Both the position numbers and the translations under genes were made by a program. From Capsulimonas corticalis (GTDB lineage: Bacteria > Armatimonadota > Armatimonadia > Armatimonadales > Capsulimonadaceae), in contig NZ_AP025739.1 of NCBI RefSeq assembly GCF_003574315.2, forward strand, positions 4,464,001-4,528,000: a stretch of DNA of 64,000 nt, read 5' to 3'. Of this stretch, positions 29,660-38,604 are shown one piece after another. Numbering within the stretch: position 1 is the first letter of the stretch; every line of letters starts with the position of its first letter. A model generated the notes under the pieces. It did no database searches. It saw nothing but the letters and a program-made list of their open reading frames with translations, and had not been told where the DNA came from.

Positions 29660-30217
29660 ATGATCATTACAGGTGTATTTCTTGACCGAGACGGGGTATT
29701 GAATACTCATACCCCGAACGGATATGTTCTGAAGTCCGAAGCCCTGGTCATGCTGCCGGGCGTCGCCGAAGCCGTCAAGCGATTGAATGAAGTCGGCGTC
29801 CCGGTGCTCGTGGTTTCCAACCAGCAGGGCGTCGGCAAAGGCGTGATGACTCGAGATGATCTGGCGGGGATTGAACAGCAGATGCGTACGGAGCTCGATC
29901 GTCTTGCCGGAGCCTATATCGACCGTTATTACTACTGTACGGACCTGAAAGACGCCTGCTCGCCACGCCGGAAGCCGGAGCCGGGCATGCTTTTAGAGGC
30001 CGCCGCTGATTTTGGCCTGGATCTTGCATCTACGATCTTCATCGGCGACTCTCCCACCGACATCGCCGCTGGTTACGCGGCGAAGGTCGGCAAGACGGCC
30101 CTTGTGCTATCCGGTGGTTCTCGGTTTTATCACGACGGCATTTGGGATCCCGCGCCGGATTTTGTCTTCCCAGATCTACCCACGGCTGTTGACTGGATAA
30201 TGGAGCAACGCGTATGA
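29660..30217 (+). CDS. HAD-IIIA phosphatase, GmhB (heptose bisphosphate phosphatase)-like
   Basis: 185 residues. HAD motif I FLDRDGVLNTHTPNGYV, motif II VVSNQQGVGKG, a Cys/His zinc-loop relic (YYCTDLKDACSPRRKPEPGM; the usual GmhB CxHxxxxxCxCRKPxP is incomplete, with Cys and RKP retained) and motif IV FIGDSPTDI. GmhB removes the C7 phosphate of heptose 1,7-bisphosphate. Its stop overlaps the GHMP kinase start (ATGA), which supports a sugar-phosphate pathway; a different sugar bisphosphate is possible. Confidence 0.8.
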   Translation: MIITGVFLDRDGVLNTHTPNGYVLKSEALVMLPGVAEAVKRLNEVGVPVLVVSNQQGVGKGVMTRDDLAGIEQQMRTELDRLAGAYIDRYYYCTDLKDACSPRRKPEPGMLLEAAADFGLDLASTIFIGDSPTDIAAGYAAKVGKTALVLSGGSRFYHDGIWDPAPDFVFPDLPTAVDWIMEQRV

Positions 30218-31215
30218 TCATCGCCACCGCCCCTGGGCGCTGCGGTATTGTTGGAAATCCGACGGATATGTACGGCGGCAGTGTCGTTTCATGCTCCACG
30301 GCAGAGCGCGCCGCCTGTACGCTGGTGGGTGAAAAGGACAGTATTGTCATTTCGGTCGGCGGCCAATCTCAGGAGATCGTCAGCTCCAACGATCTGGCGC
30401 TTCGCGATGGGGATTATTTGAACGTCGCGCGCGCCGTTCTGATGGCGCTGGAAGTGCAGCCGGGCGTCACGCCGCCGTTCCACCTGGACGCGACCACGGA
30501 CATCCCCATGCAGGCGGGCCTCGCCGGCTCGACGGCGATTCTGGCGACGATCGTCGGCGCCGTGCTCGCGCATTTGGACCTGCGCTTGAACCCCTATGAG
30601 GTCGCGGAGCTCGTCCGCAAGATCGAATACGACGTTTTGCGCTGTGTCTGCGGCTTTCAGGACCACTATATGGCGACGTTCGGCGGTCTGAACTTCATGG
30701 ACTTTCGTGACAAGAACAGCGCGATGTCGCAGGACTATTCCACGCCCTACGCCACTATTGAGCCCCTCGCGCCGTATTTGACGACACTGCCGTTCGTCCT
30801 CGCCCATACCGGCGTCAAGCATCACTCCGGAACCGTGCATAAGTCGATCCGCGATCGGTGGCTGGAGGGAGAACTTGCTGTCGTCGAAGGCTATCTGGAG
30901 ATCGCTCGGCTGGCGCGCACCGGCAAAAAAGCGCTGCTGGCGCACGATTGGCCGCTGCTCGCCGAGCTGATGAGCCGCAACCACGCCATCCAGCGGGATT
31001 TGGGCGGCAGCGGAGAGTCGAACGAAGCCCTGATCGCGGCGGCCCTGGGCGGCGGCGCGATCGCCGCCAAGCTCGCCGGCGCGGGTGGCGGCGGTACGAT
31101 TATCGCCCTGACGTTAGACCCAGAGCGGACGCAAAAAGCCCTGCTGGACGCCGGCGCCGATAAGATCCTCATCCCAGCCCCCTCGCTCGGTCTCACCGTG
31201 GAGATACGTGTTTAA
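30214..31215 (+). CDS. GHMP-family sugar kinase (heptose/glucuronate-kinase-like)
   Basis: 333 residues. N-terminal APGRCGIVGNPTDMYGG is the substrate loop of small-sugar GHMP kinases; its GNPTD resembles glucuronokinase GNPSD more than the GGGTD of heptose kinases. ATP loop IPMQAGLAGSTAILA and C-terminal KLAGAGGGGTIIAL are intact. Coupled by a 4-base overlap to a GmhB-like phosphatase, a combination seen in nucleotide-activated heptose synthesis. Substrate unproven. Confidence 0.8.
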   Translation: MIIATAPGRCGIVGNPTDMYGGSVVSCSTAERAACTLVGEKDSIVISVGGQSQEIVSSNDLALRDGDYLNVARAVLMALEVQPGVTPPFHLDATTDIPMQAGLAGSTAILATIVGAVLAHLDLRLNPYEVAELVRKIEYDVLRCVCGFQDHYMATFGGLNFMDFRDKNSAMSQDYSTPYATIEPLAPYLTTLPFVLAHTGVKHHSGTVHKSIRDRWLEGELAVVEGYLEIARLARTGKKALLAHDWPLLAELMSRNHAIQRDLGGSGESNEALIAAALGGGAIAAKLAGAGGGGTIIALTLDPERTQKALLDAGADKILIPAPSLGLTVEIRV

Positions 31216-31231
31216 CCTGACAGAGTAATTT

Positions 31232-32212
31232 ATGACTAACGCCAATTTGATCTTCCGTCCCCGCCGGCTGCGCTCGACGCCGGCGCTTCGCTCGCTGGTC
31301 CGTGAGACGACGCTGAGCCGTCAGGACCTGGTTTATCCCCTGTTCGCGCTTGACGGCCCGGAAGGCGTCCGCCGCGAGATCGGCTCCATGCCCGGCGTCT
31401 TCCAGCTGTCCGTCGACGAACTGCGTCGTGAGGCGGAATCCGCGGCGAACGCCGGCGTGCCCGCCGTGCTGCTTTTTGGCCTTCCGGAATCCAAAGACGA
31501 ACTCGCCACCACCGCCTACGCCGATAATGGCGTCGTGCAGCGCGCCGTGCGCGCCCTGAAAGCCGACAATCCCGATCTCCTTGTGATCACCGACGTTTGC
31601 CTGTGCGAATATATGTCGCACGGCCACTGCGGCATTGTTCGTGACGGCTATGTCGTCAACGACGAGTCGCTGGACCTGCTCGCCCGAACGGCGCTGTCCC
31701 ATGCGGCGGCGGGCGCGGATATCGTCGCCCCCTCCGACATGATGGACGGCCGCGTCGGCGCCCTGCGCGCCGCTCTGGATTCGCAGGGGTACACGGAGAC
31801 GCCGATCATGGCCTACTCCGTAAAGTACACGTCGGCGATGTACGGGCCGTTCCGCGAAGCCGCCGACAGCGCCCCCAAATTCGGCGATCGCAAGTCGTAC
31901 CAGATGGACCCCGCCAATCGCCGCGAAGCCCTGCGCGAATTAGACCTCGATATCGCCGAAGGCGCGGACATGGTGATGGTCAAGCCGGCGCTCTACTTCC
32001 TGGACATCGTCCGCGAAGTGCGCAACGCCACGGACCTGCCGGTGGTCGTTTACAATGTGTCCGGGGAGTATTCGATGGTGAAGGCCGCCGCCGCGAACGG
32101 CTGGATCGACGAGAAGTCCACGGTGCTGGAGATTTTGACATCGATGAAGCGCGCGGGCGCGGATATCATTCTGACGTACCACGCGAAGGATGTGGCGGGG
32201 TGGCTGGAATAG
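31232..32212 (+). CDS. hemB: Delta-aminolevulinic acid dehydratase (porphobilinogen synthase)
   Basis: 326 residues. Condenses two ALA into porphobilinogen for haem. Zinc-type cysteine motif [15 protein letters not shown], substrate Lys in [16 protein letters not shown], Schiff-base Lys in [15 protein letters not shown], and DGRVGALR. No other hem gene is adjacent. It is 16 bases downstream of the GHMP kinase and converges on the sensor kinase. Confidence 0.97.
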   Translation: MTNANLIFRPRRLRSTPALRSLVRETTLSRQDLVYPLFALDGPEGVRREIGSMPGVFQLSVDELRREAESAANAGVPAVLLFGLPESKDELATTAYADNGVVQRAVRALKADNPDLLVITDVCLCEYMSHGHCGIVRDGYVVNDESLDLLARTALSHAAAGADIVAPSDMMDGRVGALRAALDSQGYTETPIMAYSVKYTSAMYGPFREAADSAPKFGDRKSYQMDPANRREALRELDLDIAEGADMVMVKPALYFLDIVREVRNATDLPVVVYNVSGEYSMVKAAAANGWIDEKSTVLEILTSMKRAGADIILTYHAKDVAGWLE

Positions 32213-32239
32213 GTTGCGAAAGCGCCGCGCGATTGGCTC

Positions 32240-33376
32240 CTACTGCCTCGGCAGCGTGACGCTGAATGTGCTGCCCTTGTTGTATTCGCTCTGTACCGAG
32301 ACCGCGCCGCCGTGGTTTTCCACAATGTGCTTCACGATCGCCAGGCCCAGTCCCGTGCCGCCGGAGGCGCGGCTGCGGGCCTTGTCGGCGCGGTAGAAGC
32401 GCTCGAAGAGGCGCGGGATGTCGTCTTTGAGGATGCCGATGCCGGTGTCGGTGACGTGGATCGTCAGCGTTTCGGAGGTTTCCGTGGCGTAGAGACGCAC
32501 GGAGCCGCCGCGCGGGGTGTAGCTGATGGCGTTGTCCAGAAGGTTCACGACAACCTGCGCCATTTCGTCGTGATCGGCTTCCGCGATGAGCGGGGGGCGC
32601 ACCTCGTTGACAATCGCCACTCCCGCCTTGTCCGCCTGCGACGCCAGGCGTCCGCACACATCTCCCACCAAAATCGCCATGTCCTGCGGCTCGCGGGTGA
32701 CGCCTTTGGCTTCGACGCGCGAGAGATCGAGCAGGTCGGAGGAAAGGCGCACCAGCCGATCCGATTCGCGGATGATCGTTTCCAGGAAGCGCTCGGCCAC
32801 GGCTTCGTCGGTGCGCGCGCCGTCCAGCAGCGTCTCCGCCATCGCTTTGATCGACGTCAGCGGCGTGCGCAGCTCATGGGAAACGTTGGCGACGAAATCC
32901 CGCCGCACGCGCTCCAGGCGGCGCAGTTCGGTGAGGTCGCGCATCACGATCAGAAATTCGTTGCTGGGGACCGGGACAATACGGGCGTGCAGGCTGCGCT
33001 GCACGGTCTGGGTCAGCGTGATCTCCGCCTCCACCACGACCTTGCGCTCTCTGGATTTGCGGAAAAGATCGTCCAGCTCACGGCTTAACGTGTAGCCGAA
33101 CAGCATTTCCGAGAGGGGCTCGGAGCGCTGCGCGTCGGACTGGGCGGATTTCGAGAAGAGGCGCGTGGCGGCGGGGTTTTTCAGGAGGATGCTGGAGGAG
33201 CCGTCGACGAGCAGGATCGCGTCGTCCGTACTCTCCATGACCGCCTGCCAGCGCGCGGATTCATCGATCTGTCGCGCGGCGTCGATCGCCTGCGCGGCTT
33301 TCGATGGATCGGCGTCGCCGGGGAGACGCCGGGGCTGCAGCCATTGCGAGATTGGAAATGGATGAGCCTTGCGCAT
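32240..33376 (-). CDS. Sensor histidine kinase, PhoR-like
   Basis: 378 residues. A PAS domain (about 45-145) is followed by HisKA with VANVSHELRTPLTSIKAM, and a HATPase domain with N box VVVNLLDNAISYTP, G1 VTDTGIGI and G2 GGTGLGLAIVKHIVENHGG. No clear membrane helix, unlike typical PhoR, so it may be cytosolic. It starts 6 bases after the response regulator stop with an AAGGA site. Phosphate sensing is plausible from family resemblance, but no pst or pho genes are nearby. Confidence 0.9.
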   Translation of the reverse strand: MRKAHPFPISQWLQPRRLPGDADPSKAAQAIDAARQIDESARWQAVMESTDDAILLVDGSSSILLKNPAATRLFSKSAQSDAQRSEPLSEMLFGYTLSRELDDLFRKSRERKVVVEAEITLTQTVQRSLHARIVPVPSNEFLIVMRDLTELRRLERVRRDFVANVSHELRTPLTSIKAMAETLLDGARTDEAVAERFLETIIRESDRLVRLSSDLLDLSRVEAKGVTREPQDMAILVGDVCGRLASQADKAGVAIVNEVRPPLIAEADHDEMAQVVVNLLDNAISYTPRGGSVRLYATETSETLTIHVTDTGIGILKDDIPRLFERFYRADKARSRASGGTGLGLAIVKHIVENHGGAVSVQSEYNKGSTFSVTLPRQ

Positions 33377-33382
33377 CGGTGA

Positions 33383-34093
33383 CTATCCTTGGAATTTGTA
33401 GCCGACTCCGCGAACCGTCAGCAGCATTTCCGGACGGGCGGGGGTGCGCTCCAGCTTTTCGCGCAGCCAGCGGATATGCACATCCACGGTGCGGTCGTCC
33501 ACGTAGCAATCTTCGCCCCAAACGCGGGCCAGCAGGGTTTGGCGGTCAAAGACGCGGCCGCGGTTCATCGCCATCAGAGTGAGCAGGTCGAATTCTTTGC
33601 GGGAGAGGGGAATCGGCGCGCCGTCTCGCTTGACTTCGCGGCGGTCGCTGTTGATCTGGATCGAGGATTGCTCCCAATCGAATTGCAGGACTTCGTCCAC
33701 GGGCTTGAGGATATCGGCGGCGGGCTCGGTGTTGGCGCGCCGCAGATGGGCGTGGACCCGGGCCATCAGTTCGCGCATTCGGAAGGGTTTGACGACGTAA
33801 TCGTCGGCGCCGGCTTCGAATCCGCGCAGACAGTCGGTTTCGGCGGCGCGGGCGGTGAGCAGAATCACCGGGATCGTGGATCCATCGCGGTGCAGGCGCT
33901 GGCAGATATCCAGGCCGCTCCCCGACGGGAGCATCACATCCAGAACGATCAAGTCCGGCTGCTCGGAAGCGATCCGCGCGAGACATTCATCGGCGTCGAA
34001 CGCCGTGACGACCGCGAAGCCTTCTTTGGAAAGATTATAGGAGATGGCGTCGACGATCGGGGCTTCATCATCAACGACCAGAATTTTTTGCAT
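33383..34093 (-). CDS. OmpR/PhoB-family response regulator
   Basis: 236 residues. Receiver domain opening ILVVDDEAPIVDAIS, phospho-Asp in DLIVLDVMLPSGSG, signalling Lys in DDYVVKPF; C-terminal winged helix (about 140-235) with SRKEFDLLTLMAMN, VWGEDCYVDDRTVDVHI and LLTVRGVGYKF. The frame stays open 200 bases upstream, but the MQKILVVDDE start and a GAGGAA site fix ATG 34093. Operon with the downstream PhoR-like kinase. Confidence 0.94.
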   Translation of the reverse strand: MQKILVVDDEAPIVDAISYNLSKEGFAVVTAFDADECLARIASEQPDLIVLDVMLPSGSGLDICQRLHRDGSTIPVILLTARAAETDCLRGFEAGADDYVVKPFRMRELMARVHAHLRRANTEPAADILKPVDEVLQFDWEQSSIQINSDRREVKRDGAPIPLSRKEFDLLTLMAMNRGRVFDRQTLLARVWGEDCYVDDRTVDVHIRWLREKLERTPARPEMLLTVRGVGYKFQG

Positions 34094-34201
34094 AGGTGTG
34101 TTCCTCGGGCCGAGAGCGTCCTGTCTTCTGACGACATTCTTCTTGAGTCGACGGGAGAGCGGGGAAAGTATACCGCACCCCGGCGCAATTGTCCAGCCAT
34201 A

Positions 34202-34230
34202 TTGACAGTCATTCAGTTCAATGCTACAAT
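34202..34230 (+). promoter_or_regulatory. Strong sigma-70-type promoter upstream of the HTH gene
   Basis: Perfect TTGACA (34202-34207), 17-base spacer, TACAAT (34225-34230). Predicted start ~34237, a leader of ~17 bases. Drives the HTH-hydrolase-kinase-regulator operon. Confidence 0.85.
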
Positions 34231-34253
34231 AATCCAGAAATGGATAAGATTTT

Positions 34254-34772
34254 ATGGACACAAAAACAAAGGATACGGGGAAAACAAAGGATGCTATCAA
34301 GCAGCTCCAGGCCGAAATGCGCGCGCTCCAGGCGGCGCTGACCGCATCGCGAGAAGCGCCGACCGCCGCCGCGCCGGAGCCGGCCGCGCGGCGCGAGAAA
34401 GGCGACGGCGTGGTGGCCTACTCGGTGTCGTACCGGACGCCGGGCGAAGGCGAAACCAAGGTGAAAAACGTTTCGGAATCGGTCACATCGGCGCAGATCG
34501 CGCGCGTTTCCGACGAGCGCGTGGCGACGATCGGCGATGCGGTCTCGTCGGCGCCGAAAGTCAGCCTGCTGCGCGCTCTGCTGGGCAAGGAAGGCGAAAG
34601 CGCCGCCGTGCTGGGTGAGATCGCCAGTCTGAGCACGGGCAGTCTCTATCACCATCTGCGCGATCTGATGCACGCCGGCCTGATCAATCAAACGGCGCGC
34701 AACCGGTATGCGCTCACGGACCATGGAAACCGGGTGCTGCTCGTGCTGCTGGCGCTCGCCGTCGCGCCTTAG
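34254..34772 (+). CDS. ArsR-like winged-helix protein with coiled-coil N-terminus
   Basis: 172 residues. Residues ~10-45 are charged and heptad-like (AIKQLQAEMRALQAAL), ~46-95 low complexity, and ~100-170 a winged helix (KVSLLRALLGKEG, GSLYHHLRDLMHAGLINQT, RYALTDHGNRVLLVLLAL) of the ArsR/PadR kind. No metal-binding Cys pattern. It stands first in an operon with a hydrolase and a NarL-type two-component pair. Effector and targets unknown. Confidence 0.75.
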   Translation: MDTKTKDTGKTKDAIKQLQAEMRALQAALTASREAPTAAAPEPAARREKGDGVVAYSVSYRTPGEGETKVKNVSESVTSAQIARVSDERVATIGDAVSSAPKVSLLRALLGKEGESAAVLGEIASLSTGSLYHHLRDLMHAGLINQTARNRYALTDHGNRVLLVLLALAVAP

Positions 34773-34779
34773 GAGCCTT

Positions 34780-35514
34780 ATGGCAAGCCAATACCTGCTG
34801 GAAGCCGACTGGGCGGGGGATGACCTGCCGTGCCTGACAATCGCGCCGGAGCCGTTCGGCTCGGAGCTGCCGCCCGTGCTGCTGCTGCATGGGCTGGGCG
34901 GGCGCAAAGAGAACCAGCTGATGGCGGGATATTCGTTCGCCCGCGCCGGATTTCGCGGCGTCGCGTTCGATCTGGCGATGCATGGCGAACGGGAGCGCGC
35001 CGAGGACCGGGAGCGCTTGCTTCAGGGCGACTACGCCGCCGCCATGTTTGAGATCGTCGCGCAGAGCGTGCGGGATGTCTCCCGTGTGATCGATTGGCTC
35101 GGCGTTGATTCCATCGCGCTGCACGCCGTCTCGCTGGGCGGAATTGTCGCCTTCGCCGCCATGCTCGGCGAGCCGCGCATCTCCACAGCCTCCATCGCGA
35201 TGGGCACGCCCGACTGGCTCGGAATGCTGGAGCCGCACGGCGTGATCGAAGGGCATCCCTTGTATCCGCTGGCGTCATCGCTGAGTCCGCTGGAGCTCGC
35301 GCACAAGATCCCGCCGTCCGCGCTGCTCATGCTGCATGGGGATGAAGACGACGTGATCCCCATCAGCGGCGTGCGGAAATTGCAGAGCCGCCTGCAAGAG
35401 AGTTATCGTGAGACGCCGGAACGGCTGGATTTGGTCGTCTACCGCGAGCACGGACACAAATACACGGACGATATGCTGAAGCGCAGCATCGCCTGGACGC
35501 AGAAGTTTCATTAA
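34780..35514 (+). CDS. Alpha/beta hydrolase
   Basis: 244 residues. VLLLHGLGGRKENQ (oxyanion HG), nucleophile elbow HAVSLGGIVAF with Ser, Asp candidate in LHGDEDDVIPISG and His in YREHGHKYTDDM, giving a complete triad. Substrate unknown; carboxylester or thioester cleavage is likely. The ORF could start upstream, but MASQYLLEADW with AGGAG just ahead is chosen. It ends exactly where the sensor kinase begins. Confidence 0.85.
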   Translation: MASQYLLEADWAGDDLPCLTIAPEPFGSELPPVLLLHGLGGRKENQLMAGYSFARAGFRGVAFDLAMHGERERAEDRERLLQGDYAAAMFEIVAQSVRDVSRVIDWLGVDSIALHAVSLGGIVAFAAMLGEPRISTASIAMGTPDWLGMLEPHGVIEGHPLYPLASSLSPLELAHKIPPSALLMLHGDEDDVIPISGVRKLQSRLQESYRETPERLDLVVYREHGHKYTDDMLKRSIAWTQKFH

Positions 35515-36684
35515 ATGCAAGATCTGGCCGGCGCATGGTTACTCGCGGCCCGCAAGCACGACGCGTGGCGGATCAATCGGTACCTCTGGCTGTGCCTGCT
35601 CTTTGTCGGCGGCTCGCTGGGAGTTCAGTATCGCCACTACACGCCGGCGGTGCGCTCGGATCTGGTGTGCGTGTTTATCTGCGCGGTGGTCTGTGTCGGG
35701 CTGCGATCTTATTGCGGCTATCGCAGCAAGGCGGGGACGACGGGGCAATGGGGGTGGGCGTTCACCTGCGTGGATATCATCCTGATTGCTATTGTGGTGC
35801 GGCTGACCGGCGGCCTGCATTCCGATCTCTGGCTGATTTATTTTTTACTGCTGGTGACGGAGACGCTGAGCGATTCCGTCAAGGCCGAACTGCTGCTGAC
35901 GTGTTTGGTGGGGGTGGGGTATACCTGGGCGGTGTGGCCGCTCACGGCGCCGCTTTCCTTCACCACGCATCTGTTCTTCTTGTTTGTGACGGGAGCGGTG
36001 GCGCGCCGTCTGCACGGCGGGGCCGAGGCGCGGGCGCGGCAGGTGTCGCGGCTGCGCGAGGAGCTCAGCCTGGAGCGCGAAAAGGGCAGGGTGGCGCGGG
36101 AGATCCATGACGGCGTTGGGCGCGAGATCGTCAATGCGATTTTAGGGCTGGAAGTGGCGAAGCGCGTGGCCGAGAAAGACCCCGCCTCGGCGGGGCCGAT
36201 GATCGGGGAGAATATCGGCCTGCTCCGGTCGGCGATGGAGGATACGCGCCAGCTGATCTTTGAGACGAACCCATGGACGCTGGAGGCGGGGGACGGCGCG
36301 GGCTTCTGCGGCCGGTTATCGACTTATGCGCGCCGTTTCGCCGACCGGACCGGCGTTCAGGTGCATGTGGAGTGCGATACGGTCGCGGACCAACTGGCGC
36401 CCAGATCGCAGTTTTTGATGCTTCGCATCATTCAGGAGGCGCTCAATAACGCCGCGAAGCACGCAAACGCCTCCAGTGTGGTAATATCTCTCGCGTTGAA
36501 CGGTTCGACACTGACGGCGCGCGTCGCGGACGACGGCGTTGGGTTCGATACATCGAACAGCGAGGCGTCCGGAATGGGCCTGCAATCCATGCGGGACAGA
36601 GCGCGGGACCTGGGCGGCGTGATTCGTATCGCCAGCGAGGTTTCCAGCGGCACGACTGTCACGCTCTCCGTGCCGATCGCATAG
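35515..36684 (+). CDS. Sensor histidine kinase, NarL/DesK type (HisKA_3)
   Basis: 389 residues. About six N-terminal transmembrane helices (residues ~20-165), a short coiled coil, then the HisKA_3 phosphoacceptor in EKGRVAREIHDGVGREI and a HATPase domain with RIIQEALNNAAKHANAS and VADDGVGFD. No extracytoplasmic sensor domain, so the membrane part itself probably senses, as in DesK. ATG directly follows the hydrolase stop. Cognate regulator 30 bases downstream. Confidence 0.9.
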   Translation: MQDLAGAWLLAARKHDAWRINRYLWLCLLFVGGSLGVQYRHYTPAVRSDLVCVFICAVVCVGLRSYCGYRSKAGTTGQWGWAFTCVDIILIAIVVRLTGGLHSDLWLIYFLLLVTETLSDSVKAELLLTCLVGVGYTWAVWPLTAPLSFTTHLFFLFVTGAVARRLHGGAEARARQVSRLREELSLEREKGRVAREIHDGVGREIVNAILGLEVAKRVAEKDPASAGPMIGENIGLLRSAMEDTRQLIFETNPWTLEAGDGAGFCGRLSTYARRFADRTGVQVHVECDTVADQLAPRSQFLMLRIIQEALNNAAKHANASSVVISLALNGSTLTARVADDGVGFDTSNSEASGMGLQSMRDRARDLGGVIRIASEVSSGTTVTLSVPIA

Positions 36685-36713
36685 CGCGTGATTTCCAGAA
36701 TGGGAGCGGCTTC

Positions 36714-37364
36714 ATGTCCAGACCGATTCGCCTGCTGATCGCGGAAGATGAACGTCTCACGCGGGAGAACCTGGCGAGGCTTCTCGCGCTGGAAGACGAT
36801 ATTGAAATTGTTGGGACCGCCGCCGACGGCGAGGAGGCGGTAGGGCTGGTGCGCCAGCGCCAGCCGCATGTGCTGCTGACCGATATTCAGATGCCGCGCC
36901 GGACGGGCGTCGAGGTCATTCAAGCGCTGAAGCCCGAGCTGCCGGATCTGGGGATCGTCGTCCTGACGATCTATCACGACGACGCGCATGTCTTCGCCGC
37001 CGTGAAAGCGGGCGCGATGGGATACGTGCTCAAGGACGGGCCGCTGGATGATACGCTGGCGGCGATCCGAGCCGTCGCGCGGGGCGAGGCGCTGCTCCAC
37101 CCGTCCATCGCGGCGCGCGTCCTGTCCGAGTTCAATCGGATCCGAACCGCGCCGGAGCCCGACAGCCGGTTCACCGAGCTGACCGAACGCGAGCTGGAAG
37201 TTTTAAAAACGCTTGCGACCGGGAAACGCAATAAAGAGATCGCCGATTCGCTATTCATCGCGGAAAAGACGGTCAAAAACCATGTCAGCGCCATACTCTG
37301 GAAGCTGCAAGTCAACACCCGCGCGGAAGCGGCGCTGCTCGCGGCCCGGCAAGGCTTCGCTTAA
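36714..37364 (+). CDS. NarL/FixJ-family response regulator
   Basis: 216 residues. Receiver domain IRLLIAEDERLTRENLARL, phospho-Asp in LLTDIQMPRRTGVE, Lys in MGYVLKDGPLDD, and LuxR-type HTH (about 150-215) with ELTERELEVLKTLATGKRNK and EKTVKNHVSAIL. Works with the upstream DesK-like kinase. Confidence 0.94.
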   Translation: MSRPIRLLIAEDERLTRENLARLLALEDDIEIVGTAADGEEAVGLVRQRQPHVLLTDIQMPRRTGVEVIQALKPELPDLGIVVLTIYHDDAHVFAAVKAGAMGYVLKDGPLDDTLAAIRAVARGEALLHPSIAARVLSEFNRIRTAPEPDSRFTELTERELEVLKTLATGKRNKEIADSLFIAEKTVKNHVSAILWKLQVNTRAEAALLAARQGFA

Positions 37365-37484
37365 TCTTACTTCCATAATTTGGGGGAACCGCCGGGTAAA
37401 GAGCCGTGTTATGTAAGAGTAGGACATACGGTCAGGGCCGTATGTGAAATTGTCCCGATCAGATGATCAGAAAGAGTGAGAAGA

Positions 37485-37811
37485 ATGAGTTCCGCCGCCG
37501 CCGTCACTACGGCTGATTTCGACAAAGAAGTACTGCAGTCCGAGGTTCCCGTCCTGGTGGACTTCTGGGCCGTTTGGTGTGGTCCGTGCCGCGCGATCGC
37601 TCCCGCCGTGGACGCCGTCGCGGCTGAGTACGAGGGCAAAGCGAAGGTTCTGAAGCTCAATGTGGACGACAGCCCCGACATTGCCGGACGCTACGGCGTC
37701 CAGAGCATCCCGACGCTGATCATCTTCAAGGGTGGCCAGAAGGTTGGCGAGCTCGTCGGCGGCCAGAACACCAAGCAGACGATTGGCGCTGCACTGTCGC
37801 AGCACATCTAA
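37485..37811 (+). CDS. trxA: Thioredoxin
   Basis: 108 residues. Active site WCGPC within [16 protein letters not shown], cis-Pro in [10 protein letters not shown]. The frame has a GTG 9 bases upstream, but [12 protein letters not shown] with a GAGAAG site is preferred. Has its own terminator. An imperfect hairpin (ACATACGG with CCGTATGT, 37424-37445) lies in its leader. A conventional thioredoxin reductase with CxxC is not in the window. Confidence 0.96.
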   Translation: MSSAAAVTTADFDKEVLQSEVPVLVDFWAVWCGPCRAIAPAVDAVAAEYEGKAKVLKLNVDDSPDIAGRYGVQSIPTLIIFKGGQKVGELVGGQNTKQTIGAALSQHI

Positions 37812-37835
37812 GCAGTTCTCAGGATCGAACGTCAA

Positions 37836-37880
37836 ACAAAACCCGGCCGGATGCGATTGCGTCCGGCCGGGTTTTGTTGA
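37836..37880 (+). terminator. Rho-independent terminator after trxA
   Basis: AAACCCGGCCGGA pairs with TCCGGCCGGGTTT across a short GC loop, followed by TGTTGA; strong stem, modest T tract. Confidence 0.85.
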
Positions 37881-37902
37881 TGAGTAAGATTTTGAAAGAC
37901 GG

Positions 37903-37947
37903 ACAAAAATAGCGAAGGGGAGGACTGTTGTCCTCCCCTTCGCTATT
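37903..37947 (-). terminator. Rho-independent terminator of the RRM gene
   Basis: AATAGCGAAGGGGAGGAC pairs with its complement across a 4-base loop; on the minus strand the stem is followed by TTTTTGTCC. Forms a back-to-back pair with the trxA terminator. Confidence 0.85.
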
Positions 37948-37956
37948 CGCTTGGAA

Positions 37957-38367
37957 TTACCAGCGGTCGCTGCTTCCGCCGCCGTAGCCGCCGCCACCGC
38001 CGCGGTTGCCGCCACCGCCGCCGTAGCCGCCGCCACCACCGTAGCCGCCGCCACCGCCGCGATTGCCGCCGCCGTAACCACCGCCACCGCGGTTGCCGCC
38101 ACCGCCGCCGCCACGATCTTCGCGCGGTCGCGACTCGTTGACGACAAGAGCGCGCCCATCGACGCTGCGGCCGTTGATGGCCGCAATCGCCTGCTGCGCT
38201 TCATCTTCGGACGCCATTTCGACGAAGCCGAAGCCGCGGGACTGACCGGTGTATCGGTCGGTAACGACCTGCGCGCTGGAGACGTTACCCGCCTCGGCGA
38301 AAAGGTCGTTGAGCTGCTGATCGGTCATGCCGTAGCTCAAATTGCCAACGTAAAGTTTGGTTGCCAT
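37957..38367 (-). CDS. Glycine-rich RRM RNA-binding protein
   Basis: 136 residues. One RRM (residues ~3-82) with RNP2 LYVGNLSY and RNP1 RGFGFVEM, then a ~50-residue tail of GGGGYGGGNRGG-like repeats. This is the bacterial Rbp family, common in cyanobacteria and often cold-induced, acting as an RNA chaperone. AGGAG precedes the ATG at 10 bases. A ~200-nt leader (38368-38569) between promoter and start resembles cold-shock gene layout. Confidence 0.92.
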   Translation of the reverse strand: MATKLYVGNLSYGMTDQQLNDLFAEAGNVSSAQVVTDRYTGQSRGFGFVEMASEDEAQQAIAAINGRSVDGRALVVNESRPREDRGGGGGGNRGGGGYGGGNRGGGGGYGGGGGYGGGGGNRGGGGGYGGGSSDRW

Positions 38368-38569
38368 TCTACAATGGCTCCTTTCGGTGTTTACAACACT
38401 CCGCGCGGGCGGAGTAGTCTGCGGACAGGCCTTTCTTCATCGTCTCAACACGATAGCCTACATTTCGGAGGTCTCGGACTCGTCGGAAACACCGAAGGAA
38501 CCGGAGCGTCACGGAACTGGCAGTGAACAGATCGCGAAAAAGAAGGCAATCGGGACAATCCCCGATATC
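38368..38569 (-). promoter_or_regulatory. Long 5' untranslated leader of the RRM gene
   Basis: Inferred from the promoter at 38604-38576 and the start codon at 38367. It contains several short complementary runs, and no ORF of note on the minus strand. Long leaders with temperature-sensitive folding are typical of cold-shock genes; the folding here is not tested. Confidence 0.45.
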
Positions 38570-38575
38570 TCGCCT

Positions 38576-38604
38576 ATTATACCACGGCGCCTCCGGCAGG
38601 TCAA
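38576..38604 (-). promoter_or_regulatory. Promoter of the RRM gene
   Basis: On the minus strand TTGACC (38604-38599), 17-base spacer, perfect TATAAT (38581-38576). Predicted transcript start ~38569. Confidence 0.75.
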
